NCBI GenBank assembly: GCA_900545305.1
Contig: UQYD01000034.1
Span: 1 to 21,308, forward strand
DNA length: 21,308 nt
DNA from: an uncultured Eubacterium sp.
GTDB taxonomy: Bacteria > Bacillota > Clostridia > Lachnospirales > CAG-274
Direction of reading: 5' to 3'
How positions within the stretch are numbered: position 1 is the first letter of the stretch; the number at the start of each line of letters is the position of its first letter. The notes below the pieces were generated by a model. The model did no database searches. It was not told the origin of the DNA and saw only the letters and a program-made list of their open reading frames with translations. Below, one piece after another: positions 1 to 7,402 of the stretch. The translations under genes were made by a program, and so were the position numbers.

Positions 1-1222
1 CAATAACAGGGCCTAATAATATAACAAATACAAATATAATCTTAAAGAAGATTGTAGCTCTCTTACCAAATAAATATTCAGCACATCTTTCACCATAATA
101 ACTCCAACCTAAAACAGTTGTATAAGCAAAAGTGATAATACCAAATACTAATATAATTGAACCGAGAACAGGTATCTGTGAAAAGGCAGCTGTAGTCATC
201 TGACCACCATTCTGAATACTGCTCATATTAATCTCTGGATTTTTCATAATTGTTGTTACAAGTGTAACACCTGTAATAAGACAAACAACTACTGTATCCC
301 AAAAAGTACCTGTTGCTGAAATTAAAGCCTGTCTTACAGGGTTCTTAGTCTTTGCAGCAGCTGCAACAAGTGGAGCAGAACCAAGACCAGATTCGTTTGA
401 GAACAAACCTCTTGCGATACCATATTGGGCAGCAGTAATAGCACCTCTACCTACTAAACCACCGGCAACAGCACCAGGAGCAAAAGCAAGTTTAAGAATA
501 GCCTTAATACCTGGAATTATGTAGTCATAGTTCATACCTAAAATTACAAAACAACCTATAACATAGCAAGCAGCCATAGTTGGAACAAGTTTTTCACAGA
601 CTATAGCAATTTTCTTAATACCACCAATAATAACAAAAGCAGTAATAACTGCAAGCACAATACCGATTGCTATAGGTGGAATTTTAACAAAAGTAACATT
701 TGAAGTTACAATTTCTGAAATAGCATTAACCTGTACTGCACTACCGATACCAAATGATGCAAGAAGTGCAAAAAGTGCAAAGAGCATACCAAGCCACTTC
801 ATATTAAGTCCACGTTCAAGAACGTACATAGCACCACCGAGCATACGACCATCTCTACTCTTTACTCTATATTTAATAGAAATAAGAGATTCTGCGTACT
901 TTGTAGCAATACCAAATATACCAGTAATCCAGCACCAAAATACTGCACCAGGACCACCAATGAATATGGCAGTACCTACACCAACAATGTTACCAGTACC
1001 AATAGTAGATGCTAAAGCTGTTGTAAGTGCCTGAAAAGGACTAACGTCACCATCTTTGGATGGGTCTTTAGTAACTGAAAGCTTAATACCGGTAAAAACT
1101 TTTCGCTGAATAAAGCCTGTTCTCAAAGTGAGAAATATATGAGTTCCCAATAATAAAATTACCATAAACGGAGCCCATATGACTGTATCCAACCAATTAA
1201 TAAAATTGTTGATAAATTCCAT
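1..1222 (-). CDS. AGCS-family sodium:alanine/amino acid symporter, C-terminus beyond window
   Basis: Integral membrane symporter expected to import alanine or glycine (or another small neutral amino acid) with Na+. About 407 codons are visible, reading leftward from an ATG at 1222 without a stop; the 3' end lies outside the window. The start follows a good AAGGAG ribosome binding site at 1231-1236 and gives MEFINNFINWLDTVIW, the usual AGCS N-terminus. Family hallmarks seen include TALASTIGTGNIVGVG near residue 70, a GAVFWCWITGIFGIATKYAE segment, and the NESGLGSAP motif in the middle. Many hydrophobic helices follow one another throughout. AGCS proteins are usually 440-480 residues, so only a short tail is missing. 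It is a monocistronic-looking gene with its own promoter. Substrate cannot be decided from sequence. Confidence 0.93.
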   Translation of the reverse strand, partial: MEFINNFINWLDTVIWAPFMVILLLGTHIFLTLRTGFIQRKVFTGIKLSVTKDPSKDGDVSPFQALTTALASTIGTGNIVGVGTAIFIGGPGAVFWCWITGIFGIATKYAESLISIKYRVKSRDGRMLGGAMYVLERGLNMKWLGMLFALFALLASFGIGSAVQVNAISEIVTSNVTFVKIPPIAIGIVLAVITAFVIIGGIKKIAIVCEKLVPTMAACYVIGCFVILGMNYDYIIPGIKAILKLAFAPGAVAGGLVGRGAITAAQYGIARGLFSNESGLGSAPLVAAAAKTKNPVRQALISATGTFWDTVVVCLITGVTLVTTIMKNPEINMSSIQNGGQMTTAAFSQIPVLGSIILVFGIITFAYTTVLGWSYYGERCAEYLFGKRATIFFKIIFVFVILLGPVI

Positions 1223-1275
1223 AATCTTTTCTCCTTCAAAATTATTTTACTAATTCTTAAATTTTTATAAACAAA

Positions 1276-1305
1276 ATTTTATCACATTGTAATATAATTT
1301 GTCAA
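1276..1305 (-). promoter_or_regulatory. Sigma-A type promoter for the AGCS symporter
   Basis: Read on the minus strand, TTGACA (1305-1300) is followed by an 18-bp spacer and TAAAAT (1281-1276). Transcription would begin near 1269, giving a leader of about 46 nt before the symporter ATG. Confidence 0.7.
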
Positions 1306-1313
1306 TAAAATAC

Positions 1314-1349
1314 AAAAAGACCCATTTCTACACTTAGAAACAGGTCTTT
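1314..1349 (-). terminator. Rho-independent terminator of the secreted stalk-like protein gene
   Basis: Arms AAAGACC-TG-TTTCT and AGAAA-TG-GGTCTTT (minus strand) surround a 6-nt loop and are followed by a T-rich run. The two central positions pair as tandem G.U wobbles only in the minus-strand RNA; on the plus strand they are A.C mismatches, so it is built to act leftward. Confidence 0.75.
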
Positions 1350-1366
1350 GTCTCACAATTACAAAA

Positions 1367-1855
1367 TTAATAATAATAGAAATACATAGTGTTTACACTT
1401 GCATCAAAACCATAATAACAACTCCAAACATCAGCTATATCTTCCATTGAAATGTACATATTACCATCGTACAACACTGCTGGATTTGTAAGATAGATGT
1501 CTTTTCCATCATACCAATTACCAACTCTTACCTTTTTTGAGCCACCCCAAAAAGAAAGGTATCCGTAAGGTGAAAAATGATAAGAAACAGAGCCATTACT
1601 ATAATCCAAAACAGACTCGTTACATTCTAAATCCAGTTCAGAAAGTATTGAACTAATGAAATAGTCTGCCGGTAAATACCTGTGACCCTGATAAACTACC
1701 TCGTCTTCACAAGGGTCTATCTCAGTACCAAACATTACTACTCTTGTTGAGCCTTTTTTAATCTGAGAATCGGCAAAAGTATTTTGAACCCCAAATACAG
1801 AAAATACCGTAGCCAAAACAACAACAAAAGGAATAATTTTCTTCAATAACTTCAT
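1367..1855 (-). CDS. Secreted protein resembling copper-amine-oxidase N-terminal (stalk) domain
   Basis: A 162-residue exported protein of unknown function. The chosen ATG at 1855 is preceded by AGGGTGG with normal spacing; an in-frame ATG at 1885 lacks a ribosome binding site and would lie only about 7 nt from the predicted transcription start. Residues 1-28 form a classic signal peptide (KK, hydrophobic core, cleavage after TFA). The mature part is rich in Tyr, Ser, Asp and Gly, and alternates short beta-like stretches: 'VVYQGHRYLPADYF', a Gly/Tyr stretch in the middle, then 'VLYDGNMYISMEDIADVW' and 'DASVNTMYFYYY' at the end. The pattern of a described ligand-like 'Y.G..Y(L/I)....' followed by an interrupted helix and terminal strand resembles Cu_amine_oxidN1 stalk domains common in Clostridia; this is a fold-level guess. 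No catalytic residues recognised. It is a single-gene unit with own promoter and terminator. Confidence 0.7.
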   Translation of the reverse strand: MKLLKKIIPFVVVLATVFSVFGVQNTFADSQIKKGSTRVVMFGTEIDPCEDEVVYQGHRYLPADYFISSILSELDLECNESVLDYSNGSVSYHFSPYGYLSFWGGSKKVRVGNWYDGKDIYLTNPAVLYDGNMYISMEDIADVWSCYYGFDASVNTMYFYYY

Positions 1856-1898
1856 AAAAAAACCACCCTTCATTTTTTTATTCATTTTTCATATACCT

Positions 1899-1927
1899 AT
1901 TCTACCAAAAAATTCAAAATATTTCAA
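1899..1927 (-). promoter_or_regulatory. Promoter for the secreted stalk-like protein
   Basis: Minus-strand TTGAAA (1927-1922), 17-bp spacer, TAGAAT (1904-1899). The predicted start near 1892 supports translation from 1855 rather than 1885. Confidence 0.65.
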
Positions 1928-2025
1928 CAATTTTTCAGTATTATTTTTTTATTAATTTAGCAAAATAATCACAAAATGCTCAAAGCCATCACAATAATTT
2001 ATTAAATTTATAGATAAAATTCAAA

Positions 2026-2054
2026 CTGACAAAATCATATAAGTATAGTATAAT
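2026..2054 (+). promoter_or_regulatory. Distal promoter P1 of the cysteine desulfurase operon
   Basis: CTGACA (2026-2031), 17-bp spacer, perfect TATAAT (2049-2054). It lies upstream of the palindrome-bearing P2, so it may give a basal transcript with a leader of roughly 145 nt. The rest of the 1886-2204 gap is AT-rich and holds only these promoters and the divergent one for the secreted protein; no small gene was found. Confidence 0.6.
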
Positions 2055-2108
2055 ATATAATGAAATGGGTTTTTTAGAGATATTTCAATTCTTTGATAAC
2101 AGTATCTA

Positions 2109-2144
2109 TTTCCTATTGACATAATAGGAAAAATATAGTATTAT
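2109..2144 (+). promoter_or_regulatory. Proximal promoter P2 with inverted-repeat operator over the -35 box
   Basis: TTGACA (2116-2121), 17-bp spacer, TATTAT (2139-2144). A perfect inverted repeat, TTTCCTATT (2109-2117) and AATAGGAAA (2123-2131) around GACAT, straddles the -35 element. A dimeric regulator bound there would block RNA polymerase. In Clostridia iscS-iscU operons are often controlled by an Rrf2/IscR-type repressor; none is encoded beside this operon, so the regulator identity is inference. Confidence 0.7.
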
Positions 2145-2204
2145 CATTTCACAGATAATTTATAAAAAATAATTATATAAAATAAATAGAAAGAAGTGTA
2201 AAAT

Positions 2205-3374
2205 ATGGAATATTATTTTGACAATGCAGCTACTACTCAAACTAGAGCAGAAGTTTTTGAAGCTATGAAAGATTATTTCTGCGTAAATTACGGAAATCCT
2301 TCTAGTATTTACAAAATTGCTCAAAAAAATAAAGCTGCTGTCGATAAAGGTAGAGAACAGGTTGCTAAGGCAATTAATGCAGATACAAATGAAATTTACT
2401 TTACAGCTGGTGGTTCTGAATCAGATAACTGGGCTTTAAAAGGTATTGCTTTAAGCTATCAGAACAAGGGTAAGCACATTATTACAACTGCTATTGAACA
2501 CCATGCTATTCTTCATACTTGCCAGTTCCTTGAAACTCAGGGTTATGAAGTAACTTACCTTCCTGTTGACGAATATGGTAAGGTTTCTCTTGAAGATGTT
2601 AAGAACGCTATTCGTCCTGACACAATTCTTATTTCAGTAATGTTCGCTAACAACGAAATCGGTACTATTGAACCTATTGCTGAAATCGGTAAGATTGCTC
2701 ACGAACACGGTATTATTTTCCACACTGATGCTGTTCAGGCTGTTGGTCATGTACCTATTGATGTAAAGGCTATGAACATTGACCTTCTTTCAATGAGTGG
2801 TCACAAGTTCTACGGTCCTAAGGGTATCGGTGCATTATACATTAAGAAGGGTGTTAAGATTGGACCTTTCATTCATGGTGGTGCTCAGGAAAGAAACAGA
2901 CGTGCTGGTACAGAAAATGTTCCTGGTATCGTAGGTATGGGGCTTGCTCTTGAACTTGCTGTAAATGAACTTGATGAAGAAATGGCAAGACTTAAGAAAT
3001 TAAGAGAAAAGCTTATTCACGGAATACTTGATAACATTCCTTATGCAAGACTTAATGGTCACCCAGAAGACAGACTTCCTGGTAACGTAAATATTTCTTT
3101 TGAATATATCGAAGGCGAATCTATTCTTCTTCTCCTTGATATGAAGGGAATATGTGCTAGTAGTGGTAGTGCTTGTACAAGTGGTTCACTTGACCCATCT
3201 CACGTTCTCCTTGCTATTGGCTTACCTCACGAAAAGGCTCATGGTTCAATCCGTTTATCAATGGGTCACTTTACAACAGAAGAACAGGTTGATTATGTTA
3301 TAGAGGCTTTCCCTCCTATTATCAATAGATTAAGACAGATGTCACCTCTTTTTGAAGGAGTAGAAAACAAATAA
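2205..3374 (+). CDS. iscS: Cysteine desulfurase, NifS/IscS type
   Basis: PLP enzyme that removes sulfur from L-cysteine as a protein-bound persulfide and hands it to the scaffold protein and to MnmA, which are both encoded just downstream. The 389-residue length is right for the family. Visible landmarks: N-terminal YFDNAATTQ; His100 in the TAIEHHAIL segment that stacks on PLP; PLP lysine Lys201 in MSGHKFYGPKG; catalytic Cys324 in SSGSACTSGSLDPSH on the mobile loop, the long-loop (group I) form. The RGGAQERNRRAGTEN-type region is present. ATG at 2205 follows AGAAAG. First gene of a four-gene operon ending at the terminator near 5350. Whether it is the housekeeping IscS or a nif-like paralogue cannot be decided; the iscU and mnmA neighbours favour housekeeping. 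Confidence 0.95.
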   Translation: MEYYFDNAATTQTRAEVFEAMKDYFCVNYGNPSSIYKIAQKNKAAVDKGREQVAKAINADTNEIYFTAGGSESDNWALKGIALSYQNKGKHIITTAIEHHAILHTCQFLETQGYEVTYLPVDEYGKVSLEDVKNAIRPDTILISVMFANNEIGTIEPIAEIGKIAHEHGIIFHTDAVQAVGHVPIDVKAMNIDLLSMSGHKFYGPKGIGALYIKKGVKIGPFIHGGAQERNRRAGTENVPGIVGMGLALELAVNELDEEMARLKKLREKLIHGILDNIPYARLNGHPEDRLPGNVNISFEYIEGESILLLLDMKGICASSGSACTSGSLDPSHVLLAIGLPHEKAHGSIRLSMGHFTTEEQVDYVIEAFPPIINRLRQMSPLFEGVENK

Positions 3375-3413
3375 TAAAAAACACTAGATTTTTAATTACA
3401 TGGAGGATATAAT

Positions 3414-3851
3414 ATGAATTACAGTGAAAAAGTTATGGACCATTTTATGAATCCTAGAAATATGGGCGAAATCGAAAACGCAAGTGGCGTAGGTACTGTA
3501 GGTAACGCAAAATGTGGCGATATTATGAAGGTTTATCTTGATATTGAAGACGGCATCGTAAAGGATGCTAAGTTCAAGACTTTCGGTTGTGGTGCTGCTG
3601 TTGCAACTAGCTCTATGGCTACAGAACTTATTAAGGGTAAGTCTATTCAGGATGCTCTTAAGATTACAAACAAGGTTGTTATGGAAGCTCTTGATGGACT
3701 TCCACCTGTAAAGGTACACTGCTCTTGTTTAGCTGAAGAAGCTCTCCACGCTGCTTTATGGGATTATGCTCAGAAAAACAATATCGTTATTGAAGGTCTT
3801 GAAGAACCTGTAAACGATATTAACGAACACGAGTTACCACCTGAGGAGTGA
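3414..3851 (+). CDS. iscU: Fe-S cluster assembly scaffold IscU/NifU-N family
   Basis: Scaffold on which [2Fe-2S] clusters are built from desulfurase sulfur before delivery to apoproteins. The 145-residue protein begins MNYSEKVMDHFMNPRNMGEI, typical of the family, and carries the three ligand cysteines Cys34 (AKCGD, with the conserved Asp36), Cys59 (FGCGAA) and Cys103/Cys105 in HCSCLAEEAL. The family's LPPVK motif is present at 96-100 (DGLPPVKVHCS). It ends in an acidic tail of about 15 residues that is longer than in Escherichia coli IscU; it matches the single-domain NifU-like proteins of Clostridia and lacks the C-terminal NifU thioredoxin-like domain. ATG follows GGAGG. It lies 39 bp after iscS and 6 bp before mnmA, whose ribosome binding site is inside the end of this gene. 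Confidence 0.94.
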   Translation: MNYSEKVMDHFMNPRNMGEIENASGVGTVGNAKCGDIMKVYLDIEDGIVKDAKFKTFGCGAAVATSSMATELIKGKSIQDALKITNKVVMEALDGLPPVKVHCSCLAEEALHAALWDYAQKNNIVIEGLEEPVNDINEHELPPEE

Positions 3852-3857
3852 TATTAG

Positions 3858-4922
3858 ATGAAAAAAGTTGTTGTCGGTATGTCTGGAGGAGTTGACTCCT
3901 CCGTTGCCGCTTACCTTTTAAAGGAACAAGGTTATGACGTTATTGGTGTTACCATGGAAATTTGGCAACCGGATAAGGTTGAGGTTGACGGAAGCTGTTG
4001 TGGTCTTTCAGCAGTAGAAGACGCCCGTTCAGTTGCCAATATTTTGGATATTCCTTATTATGTTTTGAATTTTAGAAAAGAATTTAAGGAAAGTGTTATT
4101 GATTATTTTATTGATGACTATCTTAATGGTGAAACCCCTAACCCTTGCATAGCCTGTAACAGATATGTAAAATGGGAATCACTTTTAAACAAAAGTCTTC
4201 AGCTTGGTGCTGAGTATATTGCTACAGGACATTACGCAAAGGTTGAAAAACATCCGACAACAGGCAGATATACTATTAAAACTGCTGATACAGAAACAAA
4301 GGACCAGACTTATGCTCTCTACAACTTGACACAGTTCCAGTTAAGTCATACTCTCATGCCTGTCGGTTCATATGAAAAGCCACAGATTAGAGAGATTGCA
4401 GAAAAGATTGGTCTTAGAGTTGCTCACAAGCCAGATAGTCAGGATATTTGTTTTGTACCTGACGGAGATTATGACAAGTTTATTAGAGAAAATACTAATG
4501 CTGTTATTCCTAAAGGCAATTTTGTAGACAAAAATGGTAATGTTCTTGGTCAACATTTAGGCATAAGCCACTATACTATTGGTCAGCGAAAAGGTCTTGG
4601 TTTGGCTCTTGGCGTTCCTGCCTATGTATGCGAAATTAAAAAAGACACTAACGAAGTTGTTATAGGTAGTAATGCTGATTTATTTAAGAAAACTGTTTTA
4701 GTTAGAAACTTCAACTATATGGCTTACGAAGACATTGTTGGGGAAATGCGTGTTGAAGGTAAAGTCAGATATTCACAAAAGAAAAGTCCTTGTATTATCC
4801 GTAAAAAAGGCGAATTTGTTGAATGTATATTTGATGAACCTCAGAGAGCAATTACTCCTGGTCAGGCGGCTGTTTTCTACGACGGCGAATATGTTGTTGG
4901 AGGCGGTGTAATAGTTGAGTAG
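3858..4922 (+). CDS. mnmA: tRNA-specific 2-thiouridylase MnmA
   Basis: Makes 2-thiouridine at wobble position 34 of Lys, Glu and Gln tRNAs: it adenylates U34 and then transfers sulfur from a cysteine persulfide. At 354 residues it is full length. The PP-loop ATP motif SGGVDSS sits at residues 9-15; the catalytic cysteines are Cys100 (PCIACNRYVKW) and Cys198 (DSQDICFVPDGDY), equivalent to Cys102 and Cys199 of E. coli MnmA; TGHYA near 123-127 and GQRKGLG in the central domain are also conserved. The ATG at 3858 uses GAGGAG, overlapping the iscU stop. Lying directly after iscS and iscU, it probably receives sulfur from this desulfurase. Its last codons overlap the next gene by 8 bp. Confidence 0.96.
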   Translation: MKKVVVGMSGGVDSSVAAYLLKEQGYDVIGVTMEIWQPDKVEVDGSCCGLSAVEDARSVANILDIPYYVLNFRKEFKESVIDYFIDDYLNGETPNPCIACNRYVKWESLLNKSLQLGAEYIATGHYAKVEKHPTTGRYTIKTADTETKDQTYALYNLTQFQLSHTLMPVGSYEKPQIREIAEKIGLRVAHKPDSQDICFVPDGDYDKFIRENTNAVIPKGNFVDKNGNVLGQHLGISHYTIGQRKGLGLALGVPAYVCEIKKDTNEVVIGSNADLFKKTVLVRNFNYMAYEDIVGEMRVEGKVRYSQKKSPCIIRKKGEFVECIFDEPQRAITPGQAAVFYDGEYVVGGGVIVE

Positions 4923-5343
4923 TATATATACAAGAAAAGTTGAATATTACGAAACAGATAAAATGGGTATTGTTCATCACGCAAACTATTTACATTGGTT
5001 TGAGGAGGCTAGAACTTTTGCCCTTGCTGAAATGGGTTTGGAATATAAAAGCCTTGAAGATATGGGCATTATGATGCCTGTTTTGGCTGTAGATTGTAAA
5101 TATAAAACTGGTGCAAAATATGGCGACAGAGTTCTTGTTGATGTAAATGTTGAAAAGTTCAACGGTGTAAAAATGAAATTTTCATACAAAATTACAGATA
5201 GCGAAACTGGTGTTTTAAGAGTTACTGGTTCTAGTGAACATTGTTTTGTAGACAATGATTTTAAGCCTTTAAGCCTTAAAAAGAGCTATCCTACCATTTA
5301 CGACAAGGTTCTGGAATGTATAGATATTTTAGCAAATAATTAA
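4915..5343 (+). CDS. Acyl-CoA thioesterase, YbgC/4HBT hotdog family, TTG start
   Basis: Hotdog-fold thioesterase expected to hydrolyse an acyl-CoA or acyl-ACP. The 142-residue protein shows the family's N-terminal motif YYETDKMGIVHHANYLHWFEEAR, with Asp15 as the likely catalytic acid, and the expected length. The only sensible start is TTG at 4915, because the conserved motif begins just a few codons later and no ATG lies upstream in frame; GGAGGCGGTG at 4899-4908 inside mnmA supplies the ribosome binding site. The gene overlaps mnmA by 8 bp, so translation is probably coupled. Last gene of the operon, directly before a strong terminator. The physiological substrate is unknown; a link to the Fe-S/thiolation genes is only positional. 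Confidence 0.88.
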   Translation: MSSIYTRKVEYYETDKMGIVHHANYLHWFEEARTFALAEMGLEYKSLEDMGIMMPVLAVDCKYKTGAKYGDRVLVDVNVEKFNGVKMKFSYKITDSETGVLRVTGSSEHCFVDNDFKPLSLKKSYPTIYDKVLECIDILANN

Positions 5344-5349
5344 ATTTTT

Positions 5350-5380
5350 CTCCGAATACTATGTATTCGGAGATTTTTTT
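5350..5380 (+). terminator. Terminator of the iscS-iscU-mnmA-thioesterase operon
   Basis: Perfect 10-bp stem, CTCCGAATAC (5350-5359) with GTATTCGGAG (5363-5372), 3-nt loop, then A and seven T. Confidence 0.92.
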
Positions 5381-5383
5381 CAC

Positions 5384-5413
5384 TTGAAATATACGATTAA
5401 CAAGTTATATAAT
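5384..5413 (+). promoter_or_regulatory. Promoter of the MATE efflux gene
   Basis: TTGAAA (5384-5389), 18-bp spacer, TATAAT (5408-5413), immediately after the preceding terminator. It occupies the stretch that would encode 16 extra N-terminal residues if translation began at 5384, which argues for the start at 5432. Confidence 0.6.
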
Positions 5414-5431
5414 TATCCTAGAGGTGATTTA

Positions 5432-6790
5432 ATGACAGCAGATGAAAAATATACACAAATGACACAAGCACCTGTAGAGAAACTTATTTGCAAACTTGCT
5501 GTGCCTACAATTTGCAGTATGCTTATTACATCTCTCTACAATATGGCAGACACATTTTTTGTAAGTAAAATAAATCCCAGTGCCACTGGTGCTGTTGGTG
5601 TTGTTTTTTCCTTAATGGCTATTATTCAAGCCGTTGGATTTTTCTTTGGTCAAGGTTCTGGTAGCTATATTTCCAGACAATTAGGTATACATAACACTCA
5701 AGAGGCAGAAAAAATGGTCAGCTTTGGTTTCTTTACTTCATTTTTTTCTGGCTTTCTCATAATGATTCCCGGACTTATTTTTATAAAGCAACTGGCCATA
5801 GTACTAGGCTCAACACCTACTATTTTGCCCTACAGTATTGACTATTTGGGCATAATACTTTTGGCAACTCCATATATGACATCATCACTTGTTTTGAATA
5901 ACCAACTTAGATTTCAAGGTAACGCCTTTTATGCTATGATTGGTCTTTGTAGTGGTGGTATTTTAAACATTATACTTGACCCAATTTTTATATTTGTTTT
6001 CAATATGGGTATTAAAGGAGCTGCTCTAGCAACAGCATTAAGCCAGTTTGTAAGTTTTTGCCTGCTTATTATTGGTACATTTAAAAGTGATAGTATAAAT
6101 ATAAAAATAAGTAAATATCCTTTAAAATTTTATTATTTCAGCGAAGTTTGTGCCAGTGGTTTTCCTAGCCTTTCAAGACAGGGTATAGCTAGTGTAGCAA
6201 CAATATGCCTTAATATACTTGCCGGTAGATACGGCGATGTAGCTGTTGCTGCTATGTCTATAGTTTCCAGAGTGGCTATGTTTGCAAATTCAGCTATGAT
6301 AGGCTTTGGTCAGGGTTTTCAGCCTGTTTGTGGTTTCTGTTACGGTGCTAGACTTTATAAACGAGTAATGAAAAGCTATAAGTTCTGCGTAAAATTCTCA
6401 TTTTTATTTCTACTTGTAGTAAGTATTTTGGGAATTATATTTGCTCCTGAAATTATTATGCTCTTTAGTAAAGGAGAAAAAGACGTTTTGGAAATAGGTA
6501 CAATGGCTTTAAGATACCAATGTATAGCCTTTCCTCTTAACTCAATTATAATAATTTCAAATATGCTCTTGCAGGTAATAAGAAAGCCAATAAAAGCCAC
6601 TATACTTTCTGTATGCCGACAGGGTTTAATATTAATACCAGTTCTTTTAATCACTACACACATTTGGGGACTTTTAGGTCTTGAAATTGCTCAGCCTATA
6701 TCTGATGTAACATCAGCTGTAGTTTCTGCTGTTCTCGTTGCTAGTGTATTGAATGAATTTAAACAAAAGGATAGAGAATTACAGAATTAA
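5432..6790 (+). CDS. MATE family multidrug/cation efflux transporter
   Basis: Twelve-helix membrane antiporter that exports organic cations or drugs with Na+ or H+. Start at ATG 5432 is fixed by GAGGTG at 5421-5426 and gives a 452-residue protein of normal MATE length. The N-terminal segment 'PVEKLICKLAVPTICSMLITSLYNMADTFFV' followed by GATGAVGVVF-like helix 2 and FFFGQGSGSYISRQLG is the MatE domain pattern; the repeat in the second half (ASGFPSLSRQGIASVATICLN, IGFGQGFQPVCGFCYGA) is also clear. The C-terminus is short and charged. It resembles the MepA/DinF-like Clostridial branch. Monocistronic with its own promoter; substrate unknown. The reverse-oriented mazF unit converges on it. Confidence 0.92.
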   Translation: MTADEKYTQMTQAPVEKLICKLAVPTICSMLITSLYNMADTFFVSKINPSATGAVGVVFSLMAIIQAVGFFFGQGSGSYISRQLGIHNTQEAEKMVSFGFFTSFFSGFLIMIPGLIFIKQLAIVLGSTPTILPYSIDYLGIILLATPYMTSSLVLNNQLRFQGNAFYAMIGLCSGGILNIILDPIFIFVFNMGIKGAALATALSQFVSFCLLIIGTFKSDSINIKISKYPLKFYYFSEVCASGFPSLSRQGIASVATICLNILAGRYGDVAVAAMSIVSRVAMFANSAMIGFGQGFQPVCGFCYGARLYKRVMKSYKFCVKFSFLFLLVVSILGIIFAPEIIMLFSKGEKDVLEIGTMALRYQCIAFPLNSIIIISNMLLQVIRKPIKATILSVCRQGLILIPVLLITTHIWGLLGLEIAQPISDVTSAVVSAVLVASVLNEFKQKDRELQN

Positions 6791-6852
6791 TTCAGAATAA
6801 TTTAACTGCGTTAATTTGTAGCTTGTCTTACAATATCTCCGATTTACTACTT

Positions 6853-6886
6853 AAAAAGGTGTGTGAAGCCTCTTTCACACACCTTT
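6853..6886 (-). terminator. Terminator of the gerS-alr-mazF unit (possibly bidirectional)
   Basis: Perfect 13-bp stem (6855-6867 with 6874-6886), 6-nt loop, followed on the minus strand by five T. It overlaps the mazF stop codon. It lies between convergent genes and could also stop MATE transcripts, though the T run on the plus strand is weak. Confidence 0.88.
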
Positions 6887-7235
6887 AATTATTATGTAAA
6901 CCCAAACTGATTTCAAGAGCTTTATTGATTTTACTCATAATTTTCCCTTCCAGATGGTCTACCTTTTCTCTTAATCTACTTTTGTCTATAGTCCTAAGCT
7001 GTTCTAACAAAATTACAGAATCCTTTATAAGGCAGTAGTTTTTACAATCTATTTCAATATGAGTAGGCAATTTTGCCTTATTCATTTTAGACGTAATGGC
7101 AGCACATATAACTGTAGGCGAATATCTGTTGCCTACATCATTTTGCACAATAAGTACAGGACGCACCCCACCTTGTTCTGAACCAACAACAGGACTTAAA
7201 TCTGCATAAAAAATATCCCCTCTTTTTACAACCAT
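6885..7235 (-). CDS. mazF: Type II toxin endoribonuclease MazF/EndoA (PemK family)
   Basis: Sequence-specific mRNA endonuclease. The 116-residue product from ATG 7235 (MVVKRGDIFYADLSPVVGSEQGG) matches the length and N-terminus of Bacillus subtilis EndoA/NdoA; catalytic Arg25 (GGVRPVL) and Thr48 (AAITSK) are present. AGAGGTG supports this start. A second in-frame ATG at 7295 also has AGAGGT in front of it and would add 20 residues, so a longer form or leader translation is possible. In B. subtilis the antitoxin gene ndoAI sits between alr and ndoA; here only 167 bp separate alr from mazF and no antitoxin reading frame is visible. The gene shares strand with gerS-like and alr and ends at a strong terminator. 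Confidence 0.93.
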   Translation of the reverse strand: MVVKRGDIFYADLSPVVGSEQGGVRPVLIVQNDVGNRYSPTVICAAITSKMNKAKLPTHIEIDCKNYCLIKDSVILLEQLRTIDKSRLREKVDHLEGKIMSKINKALEISLGLHNN

Positions 7236-7305
7236 AATCACACCTCTGAATAATATTTTTTCAGTTTTCCTGTGTGAGTTTAATATGTTTTTCATATTTA
7301 CCTCT

Positions 7306-7331
7306 ACACTATATCTCTTTGTATATAGTGT
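7306..7331. repeat. Inverted repeat upstream of mazF
   Basis: Perfect 9-bp arms ACACTATAT (7306-7314) and ATATAGTGT (7323-7331) around an 8-nt loop. In the mazF transcript it ends 3 nt before the AGAGGT that precedes the upstream ATG at 7295. It has no T run, so it is not a terminator; an operator or a translation-modulating hairpin is more likely. Confidence 0.6.
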
Positions 7332-7402
7332 GGACTGGTACTGGAATTTTTATACACTTATACTATTTTTTTATATTACATTCTTCGACAAAACAACGGC
7401 TA

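Noticed and set aside
1855..1885. Start of the secreted stalk-like protein at the upstream ATG (1885)
   Set aside because: No ribosome binding site, nearly coincides with the predicted transcription start, and would put charged residues before a complete signal peptide.
3396..3719. Minus-strand open frame opposite iscU
   Set aside because: Complete overlap with iscU on the other strand, no start signal and no recognisable protein features.
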